Origin: Lautropia sp.
Lineage (GTDB): Bacteria > Pseudomonadota > Gammaproteobacteria > Burkholderiales > Burkholderiaceae_E
Assembly: GCA_030527825.1 (NCBI GenBank)
Contig: JAUNAC010000001.1
Span: 744,001 to 808,000 of the forward strand
Length of the DNA: 64,000 bases
Reading direction: 5' to 3'
The first letter of the stretch is position 1. Each line of letters begins with the position of its first letter. Shown piece by piece: positions 47,339 through 61,145 of the stretch. A program made the translations under genes and the position numbers. The notes below the pieces were generated by a model. It did no database searches. It had not been told where the DNA came from and was given only the letters and a program-made list of their open reading frames with translations.

Positions 47339-48091
47339 GTGGCGCGCAGACCTCGTCAGATGCTGGTCGGGCAGCTCTATCATGTGCTGCTGCGTGGCAA
47401 TAATGGCCAGAAAGTTTTTTTGGATGATGAGGATCGGCAAGCATGTTGGCAAGTGCTGAGAGATGCTGCCCGGATGAACAAGGCGACACTGCATGCCTGG
47501 CTTTTTCTGAATGACAGCGTGCGGCTACTGCTGACGCCTCAGCAGACGGACTCCGTAGCCAGGATGATGCAGGTGCTGGGCCGCCAGTATGTACGATTGT
47601 TCAATCGGCGCCATCGTCGTAGCGGTACGCTCTGGGAAGGTCGGTTTCGCTCATCACTGATCGAATCTCCCGGGTTTGGCCTTGTGTGCCAGCAGTATCT
47701 TGAATGCCTGCCGGTCATTCGCGGCTGGGTCAGCCACGCGGATGAATTCTACTGGTCAAGTGCTCGGCACCATGTAGGTCTGAGCCATGACCCGGGGATA
47801 TTGCCCCAGCCGGCTTACTGGGCTTTGGGCAATACGCCTTTCGAGCGCGAGCGAGCCTGGCGCGATGCGCTTGCCATTCCCGAGTTGCAGCGTGCTCTTG
47901 ACAGAGCACAGGGCCACCTGCTGCATAGCGATCTGGCCCGGGCATTGGATAGCGGTCACCCCGTGGCTAGTGCGCCATGGTTGCGGCGCTTGGAGCTAAT
48001 CCATGGTCAAGTCCTGCAGTATCAGGCCGTCGGCCGCCCTGCCCGGAAAAGAGGCCAGGCTGGACATTTGGCCGGGATGGGTCATAAATAG
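47339..48091 (+). CDS. RAYT-like (Y1 transposase family) protein with lost HUH motif
   Basis: Related to REP-associated tyrosine transposases of the IS200/IS605 family. 250 residues from a GTG at 47339, 18 bases after aroB. The family frame is clear: LYHVLLRGNNGQKVFLDDEDR, LHAWLFLNDSVRLLLTP, LGRQYVRLFNRRHRRSGTLWEGRFRSSLI. In active members the middle motif reads NHVHLL; here Ser60 and Arg62 replace both metal-binding histidines, while Tyr84 (in GRQYVR) remains. The frame is uninterrupted, so the protein may have been kept for another role. Strand cleavage by the HUH mechanism looks impossible. Confidence 0.75.
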   Translation: MARRPRQMLVGQLYHVLLRGNNGQKVFLDDEDRQACWQVLRDAARMNKATLHAWLFLNDSVRLLLTPQQTDSVARMMQVLGRQYVRLFNRRHRRSGTLWEGRFRSSLIESPGFGLVCQQYLECLPVIRGWVSHADEFYWSSARHHVGLSHDPGILPQPAYWALGNTPFERERAWRDALAIPELQRALDRAQGHLLHSDLARALDSGHPVASAPWLRRLELIHGQVLQYQAVGRPARKRGQAGHLAGMGHK

Positions 48092-48677
48092 AGAAAAGTA
48101 TCTTGAAGATAAATGGCAGGCGTTGGACGCGCTTTAGGCAGGAGGGTTGGAACAGGGGCCAGGAAATACAGGACATAAAATAATTTATTGATTTATATAA
48201 TAAATAATGATTGTCTGCAGGTTTTATATGGGTAGCAATCATGCTAGATTGCTATGATTTTGTTATGTCCCCATTTATCAAAAAGTTGGATTTTTACATA
48301 ATTTAATTTGTTCTGACCCCAATTTTCTGATTGATTTTGCACGCATCTCCTCCTTATCCTTTCACATCGCAACAAGATACGCATTTTCCTCCCTCCTGCC
48401 CCAGGCGCTGGGCGCGCCTGCATAGCGAACTTATTTCCTCGGCAATGTCCGGCGAAACGGGGCGCTTCATGTACCGATCAGATAGTTGTCGGACACCGTC
48501 GTCCACAGTTTTGAGACGTTTGGTGGTTCCGCTGCTGGATCGCTTACAGAACAATTCAGATGTCCGGTGATCGGCTCTGCAGAATTCTGGCGGGCCAAAC
48601 CCGGGGCTGGGCAGGGAGAATCAAGCCACTGTCTGTAGAGCGTTCTTGCCGATTATCAGCCTCCAGGAGAAAGCACC
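48092..48677 (+). other. AT-rich intergenic region between the RAYT-like gene and gltB
   Basis: 586 bases, very AT-rich from about 48170 to 48345 against a GC-rich background. It holds an AT palindrome around 48181-48210 (AATTTATT...AATAAAT) and a repeated 16-base word (see the repeat entry). A 66-codon minus-strand frame (48354-48554) resembles nothing I know. No clear gltB promoter was found. It may be the debris of a mobile element linked to the RAYT-like gene. Confidence 0.5.
48259..48322 (-). repeat. Two copies of a 16-base word
   Basis: On the minus strand TTGGGGTCAGAACAAA (48322-48307) and ATGGGGACATAACAAA (48274-48259) agree at 13 of 16 positions, spaced 48 bases apart, in direct orientation. 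A weaker inverted partial copy (GGACATAA) lies at 48171-48178. Confidence 0.55.
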
Positions 48678-53477
<4,800 letters not shown>

Positions 53478-53604
53478 GCGATGACAGTGATAGCGATCAA
53501 TTAAATAGTCGGGAGATTCCGCCAGCTGCGAGATGGCGGGATAACTCCGAAGTCCTGACTGTCGGACAGTTCTGACGGATATAACGAATTGCAAGGATAG
53601 ATAT

Positions 53605-55089
53605 ATGGGAAAGATCACTGGATTCCTGGAGTTCGCACGGCTTGCCGAACCCGTTGAGGAGGCTGCCAACCGGGTACGACACTATCGCGAATTCGTCATG
53701 CATCTGGATGATGGCCAGGCGCGCCAGCAAGGTGCACGATGTATGGACTGCGGCATTCCTTTCTGTCACAACGGCTGCCCGGTCAACAACATCATCCCTG
53801 ACTGGAATGACCTGGTCTACAAGGGTCAGTGGCAGGAAGCGATCGATGCTTTGCATTCGACGAACAATTTTCCTGAATTCACCGGACGGATCTGCCCCGC
53901 GCCGTGTGAGGCAGCCTGCACGCTGAATATCAATACCGATGCGGTTGGCATCAAATCCATCGAACACGCCATCATTGACAAGGCATGGGAAGAGGGCTGG
54001 GTCAAGCCACAGCCTGCGAAGCATATAACCGGTAGGAAAGTGGCCGTGGTTGGCTCCGGACCCTCGGGCCTGGCCTGTGCGCAGCAACTGGCGCGTGCCG
54101 GGCACAGCGTGACGGTCTATGAAAAAAATGACCGCCTCGGTGGTTTGCTGCGTTACGGCATCCCCGATTTCAAGCTCGATAAATCGGTCATTGACCGTCG
54201 TATCGCTCAGATGCAGGCTGAAGGTGTTGTGTTCCGCACCGGGGTGGCTGTAACTGGCGAGTGGCCCAAAATGGTCAGCAATCTGAGCACGACGACCGTG
54301 AGCGCCGCCAAGCTGCTCAAGAGCCATGACGCGGTCGTGCTGGCGGGTGGGTCAGAGGTGCCACGCGATCTGCCCATTCCGGGCAGGGCGCTGAAAGGGG
54401 TTCATTTCGCCATGGAATTCCTGCCGCTGCAGAACCGGGTGGTGGCTGGTGATGTGCTGCCCGATCAGCTGCGGGCGACTGGCAAGCATGTGGTGGTGAT
54501 CGGCGGGGGCGATACCGGTTCGGACTGTGTTGGTACGTCTCACCGTCAGGGTGCTGCGTCGGTCACCCAGTTTGAGCTGATGCCCCGTCCCCCTGAGCAC
54601 GAAAACAAGATGCTCACCTGGCCCTACTGGCCAGTCAAGTTGCGCACTTCCAGTTCGCACGATGAAGGGGGCACTCGTGACTGGTCAGTGACGACCAAGC
54701 AGTTCAATACTGATGAGCAGGGTCATGTGCGTTCGCTGACCTGCGCCCGGGTGGAATGGAGCAAGGATCGGACAACCGGCAGGATGAACATGGTGGAGGT
54801 CCCCGGTTCCAGTTTTGAGGTGAAGGCTGATTTGGTGCTGCTAGCCATGGGGTTCGTACATCCTGTCGAAGCCATGCTGTCGGCATTTGGTGTCGATACG
54901 GATGAGCGTGGCAATGCACGTGCCACTACTTCGGGAGGTACTGCCTATCACAGCAACCGTGAACGGGTATTCGTGGCAGGTGACATGCGTCGTGGTCAGT
55001 CACTGGTGGTCTGGGCCATTCGTGAAGGGCGGCAGGCTGCCCGTGCTGTGGATACGTTTCTGATGGGCTCATCCAATCTGCCTGGCTGA
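53605..55089 (+). CDS. gltD: Glutamate synthase (NADPH), small subunit
   Basis: Passes electrons from NADPH to GltB. 494 residues. N-terminal cysteines for two 4Fe-4S clusters: [15 protein letters not shown] and [12 protein letters not shown] site [14 protein letters not shown] and NADPH site [11 protein letters not shown]. Full length for the family. Confidence 0.97.
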   Translation: MGKITGFLEFARLAEPVEEAANRVRHYREFVMHLDDGQARQQGARCMDCGIPFCHNGCPVNNIIPDWNDLVYKGQWQEAIDALHSTNNFPEFTGRICPAPCEAACTLNINTDAVGIKSIEHAIIDKAWEEGWVKPQPAKHITGRKVAVVGSGPSGLACAQQLARAGHSVTVYEKNDRLGGLLRYGIPDFKLDKSVIDRRIAQMQAEGVVFRTGVAVTGEWPKMVSNLSTTTVSAAKLLKSHDAVVLAGGSEVPRDLPIPGRALKGVHFAMEFLPLQNRVVAGDVLPDQLRATGKHVVVIGGGDTGSDCVGTSHRQGAASVTQFELMPRPPEHENKMLTWPYWPVKLRTSSSHDEGGTRDWSVTTKQFNTDEQGHVRSLTCARVEWSKDRTTGRMNMVEVPGSSFEVKADLVLLAMGFVHPVEAMLSAFGVDTDERGNARATTSGGTAYHSNRERVFVAGDMRRGQSLVVWAIREGRQAARAVDTFLMGSSNLPG

Positions 55090-55308
55090 TCCTTTGCTCC
55101 ATGATCGGAGGGGTATCCAGATATTGCTGCTGTGGCCAATCTGCATCGCGAAATAGTCATCAGTCGGTTATGGCTGTCTGCCTGTCGGGTGATTTTTCGT
55201 GAGGATTGGGGCGCTGTCTGACCGTTATTAGAGTCCGGAAATACTGCACCGGGGATGTGCCGGCGCGGTACTCGGTCATGGGATAAGACATTCGGGCAGG
55301 AGAGGGTA

Positions 55309-56691
55309 ATGACGGCGGACTGGATCTGGGCCAGCAGTGAGGAGTTGACAGCGGCCTATGCGCGTGAAGAAGCATCGCCGGTTGACGTTGTACAGTCGTT
55401 GCTCAGGCATATACCGGCCCGTGATGAGGAGCTGGGGGCTATCAGCGTCCTGTATCGGGACAAGGCACTGGAGAGTGCGGCCGCATCCGAGCGCCGTTGG
55501 AAGCGGCGGACACCGCAGTCACCGCTGGATGGGGTGCCGGTCATGCTCCGTGAGGATATGGCGACGCCTGCTTACCCTAATGAGGTGGACGGCATTGCGC
55601 CCGTTGCTGCCCGTTTGCTGGAGGCTGGTTGCATCATCATGGGCAAGACAGCTATGGCGGCACATGAGACCCTGACAGCGGGGGTGTGCCGTGATGGCCA
55701 TATTGTCCGTAATCCATGGCAGCCCCAGCTCAGTCCGGGCGGCGCATCTTCGGGGGCAGCGGTAGCCTGCGCTGCTGGCTATGCGCCGCTGCATGTCGCC
55801 GTTGACCGAATGGGCTCTTTACGCCTGCCTGCTGCGTTTTGTGGCGTTTATGGCTTTAAACCCACGCAGGGCAGGGTTCCTGTTGGAGATCCAGCCACAG
55901 GTATGGTGGCGGGACCGATCAGTCGCACGGTGCATGATGCGGCCGCGTTGATGAACATTTTGGTGCGTCCTGATGATCGGGACTTCACCGCATTGCCTGC
56001 GCAAAGTCAGGAATATCGCATGCGGGTGGACGGACTCAGCCCAAAATCCCTGACGATAGGCGTATTGACGGATATGGGCATGGGGCTGCCAGTAGATCCA
56101 GCCATTTCAGCGGTTGTGTATCAGGCCGCTAAAGCCTTGCAGATGGCCGGTGCAGAGATCGAAATGCTCGATGGAATCATCAGTCCAGAGATGTTTGATG
56201 CCTTGCAGTTGCTGCTGGAGATGGAGGCCCATGCGGATTTGCTGACCATGAATCAGGCTCAGCGAAACGAGGTGCCCCGTTTTGTCCGGGAGTGGGCAGA
56301 ATACCGGGCTGCAGATCTCCAGGGTCCGAATCTGATGGCGGCGTTCAGGACGGTCATGAAGATGCGTGCAGCTATCAATACTGCGATGATGGGCTATGAC
56401 TATTTGCTGATGCCGGTCTGCCCAGTGTTGCCTTATGCGGCCGAGGCGTTATCTCCAAGTGGCAAACCCCAAGATGGGCTGCCACATCTGGTGTTTACCG
56501 CCCCCTGGAGTATGGCGGAAAATCCCGCCGCCAGTATCCATTGGGTCCAAGGGGCCGAGGCGGTTCCGATAGCAGTCCAGGTTATCGGTCATCGTTTCGA
56601 TGACCTTGGAGTGCTGCGCCTGTCCCGGACGCTGGAAATCATGCGCCCCGATCAGCCCGGTTGGCCATGTCTGCCTCAGGACCGAGCATAA
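55309..56691 (+). CDS. Amidase-signature family protein, catalytic triad altered
   Basis: 460 residues from the ATG at 55309 (GGAGAGG upstream). The amidase-signature fold is plain: LDGVPVMLREDM, SPGGASSGAAVACAAG, DRMGSLRLPAAFCGVYGFKPTQGRVP. Active members use a Lys-cisSer-Ser triad. Here the lysine position is Arg81, the cis-serine position is Ala146, and only the nucleophile Ser170 remains. Hydrolysis by the normal route is therefore doubtful. No stop or frameshift is present. It lies alone after gltBD; no partner gene suggests a substrate. Confidence 0.78.
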   Translation: MTADWIWASSEELTAAYAREEASPVDVVQSLLRHIPARDEELGAISVLYRDKALESAAASERRWKRRTPQSPLDGVPVMLREDMATPAYPNEVDGIAPVAARLLEAGCIIMGKTAMAAHETLTAGVCRDGHIVRNPWQPQLSPGGASSGAAVACAAGYAPLHVAVDRMGSLRLPAAFCGVYGFKPTQGRVPVGDPATGMVAGPISRTVHDAAALMNILVRPDDRDFTALPAQSQEYRMRVDGLSPKSLTIGVLTDMGMGLPVDPAISAVVYQAAKALQMAGAEIEMLDGIISPEMFDALQLLLEMEAHADLLTMNQAQRNEVPRFVREWAEYRAADLQGPNLMAAFRTVMKMRAAINTAMMGYDYLLMPVCPVLPYAAEALSPSGKPQDGLPHLVFTAPWSMAENPAASIHWVQGAEAVPIAVQVIGHRFDDLGVLRLSRTLEIMRPDQPGWPCLPQDRA

Positions 56692-56831
56692 AAGTACGCT
56701 GCTTTGCTGCAGGTGCACGGCTCAGGGAGCGAGTGGCGGGTATCATTGGCATATGGGAGCGCGATGACCGGTAATGGTTGTTGTCGCTCGCCAGTATTTT
56801 CCTGCTGACGGAATGGTTTTTAGGTCAGCGT

Positions 56832-56849
56832 CGCCCTGGAAACAGGGCG
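56832..56849 (+). promoter_or_regulatory. Stable GAAA-capped hairpin before apt
   Basis: CGCCCTG-GAAA-CAGGGCG is a perfect 7-bp stem closed by a GNRA tetraloop, ending 25 bases before the apt start, with no T-run after it. It is probably part of the 5' untranslated region of apt. Confidence 0.5.
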
Positions 56850-56874
56850 GCCAACTTGCAACCTCATCAATGCT

Positions 56875-57420
56875 ATGTCTGAACTTGACGAACTGAAGCG
56901 ACATATCCGCACCATTCCGGACTGGCCCAAGGCAGGTGTCATGTTTCGCGACATTACACCGCTGCTGCAGGATCCCCGCCTGCTGCGGGCCATGACGAAA
57001 ATATTTGTCGAGCGCTATGCTGAGGCTGGAGTGACGCTGGTGGCTGGCATTGATGCCCGGGGATTCATTGTCGGGCCTCTGATCGCACACCAGCTTGGAG
57101 TGGGGTTCGTTCCGGTTCGCAAGCAGGGCAAGCTGCCGTTTGAAACGGTGTCTGCAGAGTACGCCCTGGAGTACGGTACTGCCACCGTGGAGCTGCATAT
57201 TGATGCCTGCCAGGCCGGTGACCGGGTGTTACTGGTCGATGATCTGATCGCAACCGGAGGCACCATGCTGGCGGCAGTCAAGTTGCTGCGTGCCCTAGGG
57301 GCCGAGGTGGTGGAAGGCGCGGCCATTGTCGATTTGTCTGACCTTGGTGGCAGTGCCAGGCTCCGGGATGCCGGTGTGTCGACCTTTGTACTGGCGCGTT
57401 TTTCCGAAACTGAACAATGA
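56875..57420 (+). CDS. apt: Adenine phosphoribosyltransferase
   Basis: Salvages adenine to AMP using PRPP. 181 residues; [18 protein letters not shown] start and PRPP loop [13 protein letters not shown]. Its stop overlaps the hslR start (ATGA). Confidence 0.96.
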   Translation: MSELDELKRHIRTIPDWPKAGVMFRDITPLLQDPRLLRAMTKIFVERYAEAGVTLVAGIDARGFIVGPLIAHQLGVGFVPVRKQGKLPFETVSAEYALEYGTATVELHIDACQAGDRVLLVDDLIATGGTMLAAVKLLRALGAEVVEGAAIVDLSDLGGSARLRDAGVSTFVLARFSETEQ

Positions 57421-57812
57421 GGGCGGATACTGGGCCTGTCCCGGTCAGGATAGATAAATGGCTGTGGGCGGCGCGTTTTTTCAAGACACGTGCGCTGGCT
57501 CAGGATGCCATCGAGAATGGCCGGGTGCTGGCCGATGGACAGCGTGTCAAGGTGGCTCGCCTGCTCAAAGGCGGCGAGATATTGCACATCCGTGTGGGTG
57601 ACATCTGCAGCGAGGTGGAAGTACTGGCCCTGTCCAGTGTCCGCGGGTCGGCCCCGGTTGCGCGGATGCTCTATCGGGAAACGCAGGCTTCGCTGACTGC
57701 CCGCAAGGCGGCGGAGGAGCGCAGACGTTTCGAGCGCGAGCCTGCCCTTGGCCTGCAGGGGCGCCCATCCAAACGCGACCGGCGGGAACTGTCTCGAATC
57801 CGTCTGGACTGA
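57417..57812 (+). CDS. hslR: S4-domain heat-shock protein Hsp15
   Basis: Binds free 50S subunits carrying nascent chains in E. coli. 131 residues; S4 domain at the N-terminus ([35 protein letters not shown]) and a basic C-terminal helix. Coupled to apt. Confidence 0.9.
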   Translation: MRADTGPVPVRIDKWLWAARFFKTRALAQDAIENGRVLADGQRVKVARLLKGGEILHIRVGDICSEVEVLALSSVRGSAPVARMLYRETQASLTARKAAEERRRFEREPALGLQGRPSKRDRRELSRIRLD

Positions 57813-57826
57813 AACATTCTTTATAC

Positions 57827-58699
57827 ATGAATCCATATTCTGAAAATGCTGCCCGGCTGGCTCTCAGCCAGCAGGCGGCGTCTCTGGTCTCCGATGGTCT
57901 TGACCCCTTGGGGAGTGGTACGTTGTCCATGCGCTGGCGTCGTTCGGGCGCCGATGGCCTGCTGATGGTTTCGGTCAGTGCCTGTGAAGGACTGTTGAGT
58001 AGTCCGCAAACAGATGACGCAACATGGCGTGCCAAGGGTATGACGGCGGCGGCTGCGCCGGACGATGTCGGGGACGAGTCGAATTTCCCTGTCATGCATG
58101 ACGCGGAGATGGAAACCGAATGGTTGTCGCCTGAGGCAGCAGATCTTCCTGAATGCGGCGGCAACCTTGAGCAGCGGGTGCTGGATCAGCCAGTCTGGCA
58201 TCCCCAGCAGGATGGCGCCTTGACCGGGCTCCATGGTGGCATTTATGCGCAGCGCCCGGATGTCGGCGCGGTGGCCTTGCTGGCATCGCCCTTTGCGGCA
58301 ACGCTGGCGTGCAGTCGTGATGTTCAGCTGGACGGCATCCCGTTTTTTCATCCTATGGTGGCGCTGTCGGGGCGGACAAACATTGTCTGCTGCCCGGCTG
58401 ACGTGTACGCGGTCCTCGCCGGAGCTAGAGATGATGGCGACAGGGCGCAGAATGCCGCTTTTGCAGACGGGTCCTCGTCATGCTCTGCGATGGCGTGTCT
58501 GGACAGCGCCCAGAAGATGGTGCTGGATGCCATGGGAAGCGGCAATGCCTGTCTGATCGCCCATTATGGTCTACTGACGGTGGGACCTAATCCACGGGCA
58601 GCTGTATCCTTGGCCAGGCAGATCGAGACGCTCTGCCGGATCTACTGGCAGGCCCTGCAGGTGAGTGGAGCGCGGGTCATGCCGATCCGTGGCCGATAA
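57827..58699 (+). CDS. Class II aldolase/adducin-like protein, metal site lost
   Basis: 290 residues; 14 bases after hslR. The fold is recognisable: LGSGTLSMRW, LHGGIYAQRPDVGAVALLASPFAATLA, SGNACLIAHYGLLTVG. In FucA-type aldolases the second motif carries HxH zinc ligands (VHNHA) and the third an HHG or NHG ligand. Here they are Leu151, Ala153 and Tyr247, and the catalytic Glu position is Leu. An insert of about 50 acidic residues (about 60-115) splits the N-terminal part. It is likely a non-enzymatic homologue; its role is unknown. Confidence 0.72.
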   Translation: MNPYSENAARLALSQQAASLVSDGLDPLGSGTLSMRWRRSGADGLLMVSVSACEGLLSSPQTDDATWRAKGMTAAAAPDDVGDESNFPVMHDAEMETEWLSPEAADLPECGGNLEQRVLDQPVWHPQQDGALTGLHGGIYAQRPDVGAVALLASPFAATLACSRDVQLDGIPFFHPMVALSGRTNIVCCPADVYAVLAGARDDGDRAQNAAFADGSSSCSAMACLDSAQKMVLDAMGSGNACLIAHYGLLTVGPNPRAAVSLARQIETLCRIYWQALQVSGARVMPIRGR

Positions 58700-58708
58700 T
58701 TATCCGAG

Positions 58709-60814
58709 ATGGCGCGTGTGAAGGCCGGCAAACAGGCATCCATGCCGGAGCAGACATTGCCTGTGGGCGGCCTGGGGATGAAGTTCGTCGGCCGGGGTAG
58801 CGAGTATTTCCGTATCTGGATCGCCGACATGCTTTGCATGATGCTGACGTTCGGCCTGTACTGGCCCTGGTTGCGTCGACGGCGCTGGCAATATCTGGAT
58901 GCCAACACCTGGGTGGGGTCTCATCGGATGAGTCGCCTGTCCCACATCCCCGACAGCCGAATCTGGCCTACCTGGCGGCAACAGCTGGTGGTGGGCATGG
59001 TCATCGTGGGGCTGTGGCTGTTTGTTACCCGTCCGATGGGGATTGTCGGCTGGCCCATGTTGGTGATCCTTTTTGGCATGACCGGGCCGTGGTGGCTGTA
59101 TACCGCCTGGCGGGCACGACTGGAGCTCCTGTTCTGGAAAGGGCACTCGCCTGAATTTACCGGACGCCTGCAGACAGCATGCCTGGTCTGGCTGCGTATG
59201 TGCCTGCCATGGGTGCCGGTGCTCATGTTTGCGGCAGCCCTGTTTCTCGACAATGTCCGGCTATGGCTGCTGGGGGGAAGCTGGACGGCCCGATACGGAT
59301 TGACGGACGACCTGAGAGCGCTGATTCCCTGGGCCGGCGCTCTGCTATCGGCTTTTGCGCTGGCCAACTGGTTCTACGCTGCGGCGCGGTTCGGGCTTGA
59401 GCATATTCGACATCCGCTGGGTGTCGTGCGCTCGCATCTCCGCTTTTGGCCACTGTTGCGGGCGGCGCTGGTTGCATTGGTCATGATTTTGCCTGCACCG
59501 TTTCTGGCCATAGGTCTGGTTTATGCCAATTGGCCTGTGCTGCTGTCACTGCTGAGCATCGAACCGCCGGGCACGCTGCAGAATCTGTCGAATCTGGCAC
59601 CGGATCCCGATTCCCTGTTTGGCAGTTTGCGTCTGGATGTATCCGTCCTGGATGGTCATGTTCTGGCCGGCGCCGGGTTATGCGTGACCTGCCGCGCGTC
59701 TCTGGTGCTGATCCTGCTGGTTGGCTGCGCGCTGATGATGATGATGGGCTGGCGATATTTTTCAGCGCGCCTGTGGAATTGTGGCTGGAATACGTTTCAA
59801 ATTGCCGGTTATGCCTTTGAGGGGCATCTCGCAGCGGGGCGCCTGATGGCCACGGGTTTCTTTTGCGACCTCCTTAGTCTGCTGACATTCGGGCTGTATT
59901 ACCCCTATGGCGTTATACGTTTGGCTCGATTACGGCGGGAGTCCGTTCGGGTTCTATCCTTTACTGAAACACTCGAGGGTGTGGATGGCGTTTTCGTTCC
60001 ACGTTCGGTGGCCGTTGTGGAGCCACGCACGCATTGGGGGCTAGCATTGGGCCTCCTGTTGTTGCCATGGGTATTGCTCGTTTGGGCGGTTTTGTATGGA
60101 AAGCCGGTTCTCAGTGAAGTGCTGGTGCGTTCCATGCCCCCCGCGCTGGATAAAGCCCTCGGTCATGCCGCGATGGATGCCTTGTGGAGTGCGGGGGTAC
60201 AGCCGTCCGCGCTGTCTGCCATGAGCCAGGCTCAACTGCGTGCAGGTCTGCAAGAAGCTGTCCTGAAAGCCTGGCCAGCTAGTGTTCTACCGGAATATCG
60301 TATCGAGTTTGTGAAGGGGGGGAGCGTCCTGGGGCCAAATGCGGTGGCCTTACCGGGTAATATCATTCTCCTGACTGATGAACTGCTGACACTGGCAGCA
60401 CGGCAGCCGGCGCATACCGCTGTGCTGATCGGTGTGATGGGCCATGAAATAACGCATGTCATTCATCAGGATCCGCAACGGATCCTGCTGCTGGCCTCCC
60501 TGACGAAATCAGTCAGGATGGTGCTGACGGGTTATGGCATGGCAGACCTGCTCGCTTCTGGAGTCGATACGGTGCTGTATCAGGGCTATGGGGCCGGTGT
60601 TCAGCAGGCTGCGGATCAGGGCAGTATCCACATGTTGCGTGCCAATGGTCTGAGTCCGGAAGTGATGGTGCCCTTCCTGAGGGCATTGCAGTCGGCGCGT
60701 TTTGATAATCCAGCGTGGATGGCAGCAGCGCAGCGAGTTCCGATCAGTCTGTCGGCACAGGCTACTGATCCATTGCGTCTGAAGCGGTTCTGCCGGAATC
60801 AGATTTGTCCATGA
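58709..60814 (+). CDS. DUF898 (YjgN-like) membrane protein fused to M48 peptidase domain
   Basis: 701 residues, polytopic. DUF898-type start FVGRGSEYFRIWIADMLCMMLTFGLYWPWLRRRRW (27-60), about eight further hydrophobic segments, a second DUF898-like half near 370-415 (TFGLYYPYGVIRLARLRR), then a peptidase M48-like domain with GHEITH (His579, Glu580, His583). The third zinc ligand in M48 is a Glu before an AD pair; here the segment reads VQQAADQGS (631-639) with no Glu, so activity is uncertain. The product ends with an ATGA overlap into a small gene. Substrate unknown. Confidence 0.75.
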   Translation: MARVKAGKQASMPEQTLPVGGLGMKFVGRGSEYFRIWIADMLCMMLTFGLYWPWLRRRRWQYLDANTWVGSHRMSRLSHIPDSRIWPTWRQQLVVGMVIVGLWLFVTRPMGIVGWPMLVILFGMTGPWWLYTAWRARLELLFWKGHSPEFTGRLQTACLVWLRMCLPWVPVLMFAAALFLDNVRLWLLGGSWTARYGLTDDLRALIPWAGALLSAFALANWFYAAARFGLEHIRHPLGVVRSHLRFWPLLRAALVALVMILPAPFLAIGLVYANWPVLLSLLSIEPPGTLQNLSNLAPDPDSLFGSLRLDVSVLDGHVLAGAGLCVTCRASLVLILLVGCALMMMMGWRYFSARLWNCGWNTFQIAGYAFEGHLAAGRLMATGFFCDLLSLLTFGLYYPYGVIRLARLRRESVRVLSFTETLEGVDGVFVPRSVAVVEPRTHWGLALGLLLLPWVLLVWAVLYGKPVLSEVLVRSMPPALDKALGHAAMDALWSAGVQPSALSAMSQAQLRAGLQEAVLKAWPASVLPEYRIEFVKGGSVLGPNAVALPGNIILLTDELLTLAARQPAHTAVLIGVMGHEITHVIHQDPQRILLLASLTKSVRMVLTGYGMADLLASGVDTVLYQGYGAGVQQAADQGSIHMLRANGLSPEVMVPFLRALQSARFDNPAWMAAAQRVPISLSAQATDPLRLKRFCRNQICP

Positions 60815-61059
60815 TGCCGCTAGTTGCACAGGGCTATGCGGCGGGCGCCCCCTGGTTCGGCTGGCTAGCCCTGCTGGCGGCCTATGTGTATGGTCTATAT
60901 TCGCGTGCCGGAAGCTTTCTGAGGTTGGCCCAGCGGTTCCTTCGAGGCTTCAATCGGGCAACATCGCGCAGCGCTCACGAGCAGGGTGGTCTGCTGGTTC
61001 CATTTTGTGTGAATCGTCTACGAAGCGTTTCAGATGAACGGCGCGCGGATGGGATGTGA
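60811..61059 (+). CDS. Small hypothetical membrane protein
   Basis: 82 residues; the ATG overlaps the stop of the DUF898-M48 gene. One hydrophobic segment (about 14-31, APWFGWLALLAAYVYGLY) then a basic soluble part. No family recognised. The overlap is the main reason to believe it is translated. Confidence 0.45.
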   Translation: MMPLVAQGYAAGAPWFGWLALLAAYVYGLYSRAGSFLRLAQRFLRGFNRATSRSAHEQGGLLVPFCVNRLRSVSDERRADGM

Positions 61060-61145
61060 GCGCGCAAAAAAGGAGACAACGCATAACATCCTCCGTCAGC
61101 GCCGTCTCCCGTCCGGTCTATCTGCAACAGACCGGGCGTGTGATA

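Noticed and set aside
48354-48554. 66-codon minus-strand frame upstream of gltB
   Set aside because: No recognised family, no clear ribosome site; kept only as a note in the intergenic entry.
61095-61145. CCGGTCT/AGACCGG hairpin as a terminator between convergent genes
   Set aside because: The stem is good but neither strand has a T-run after it.
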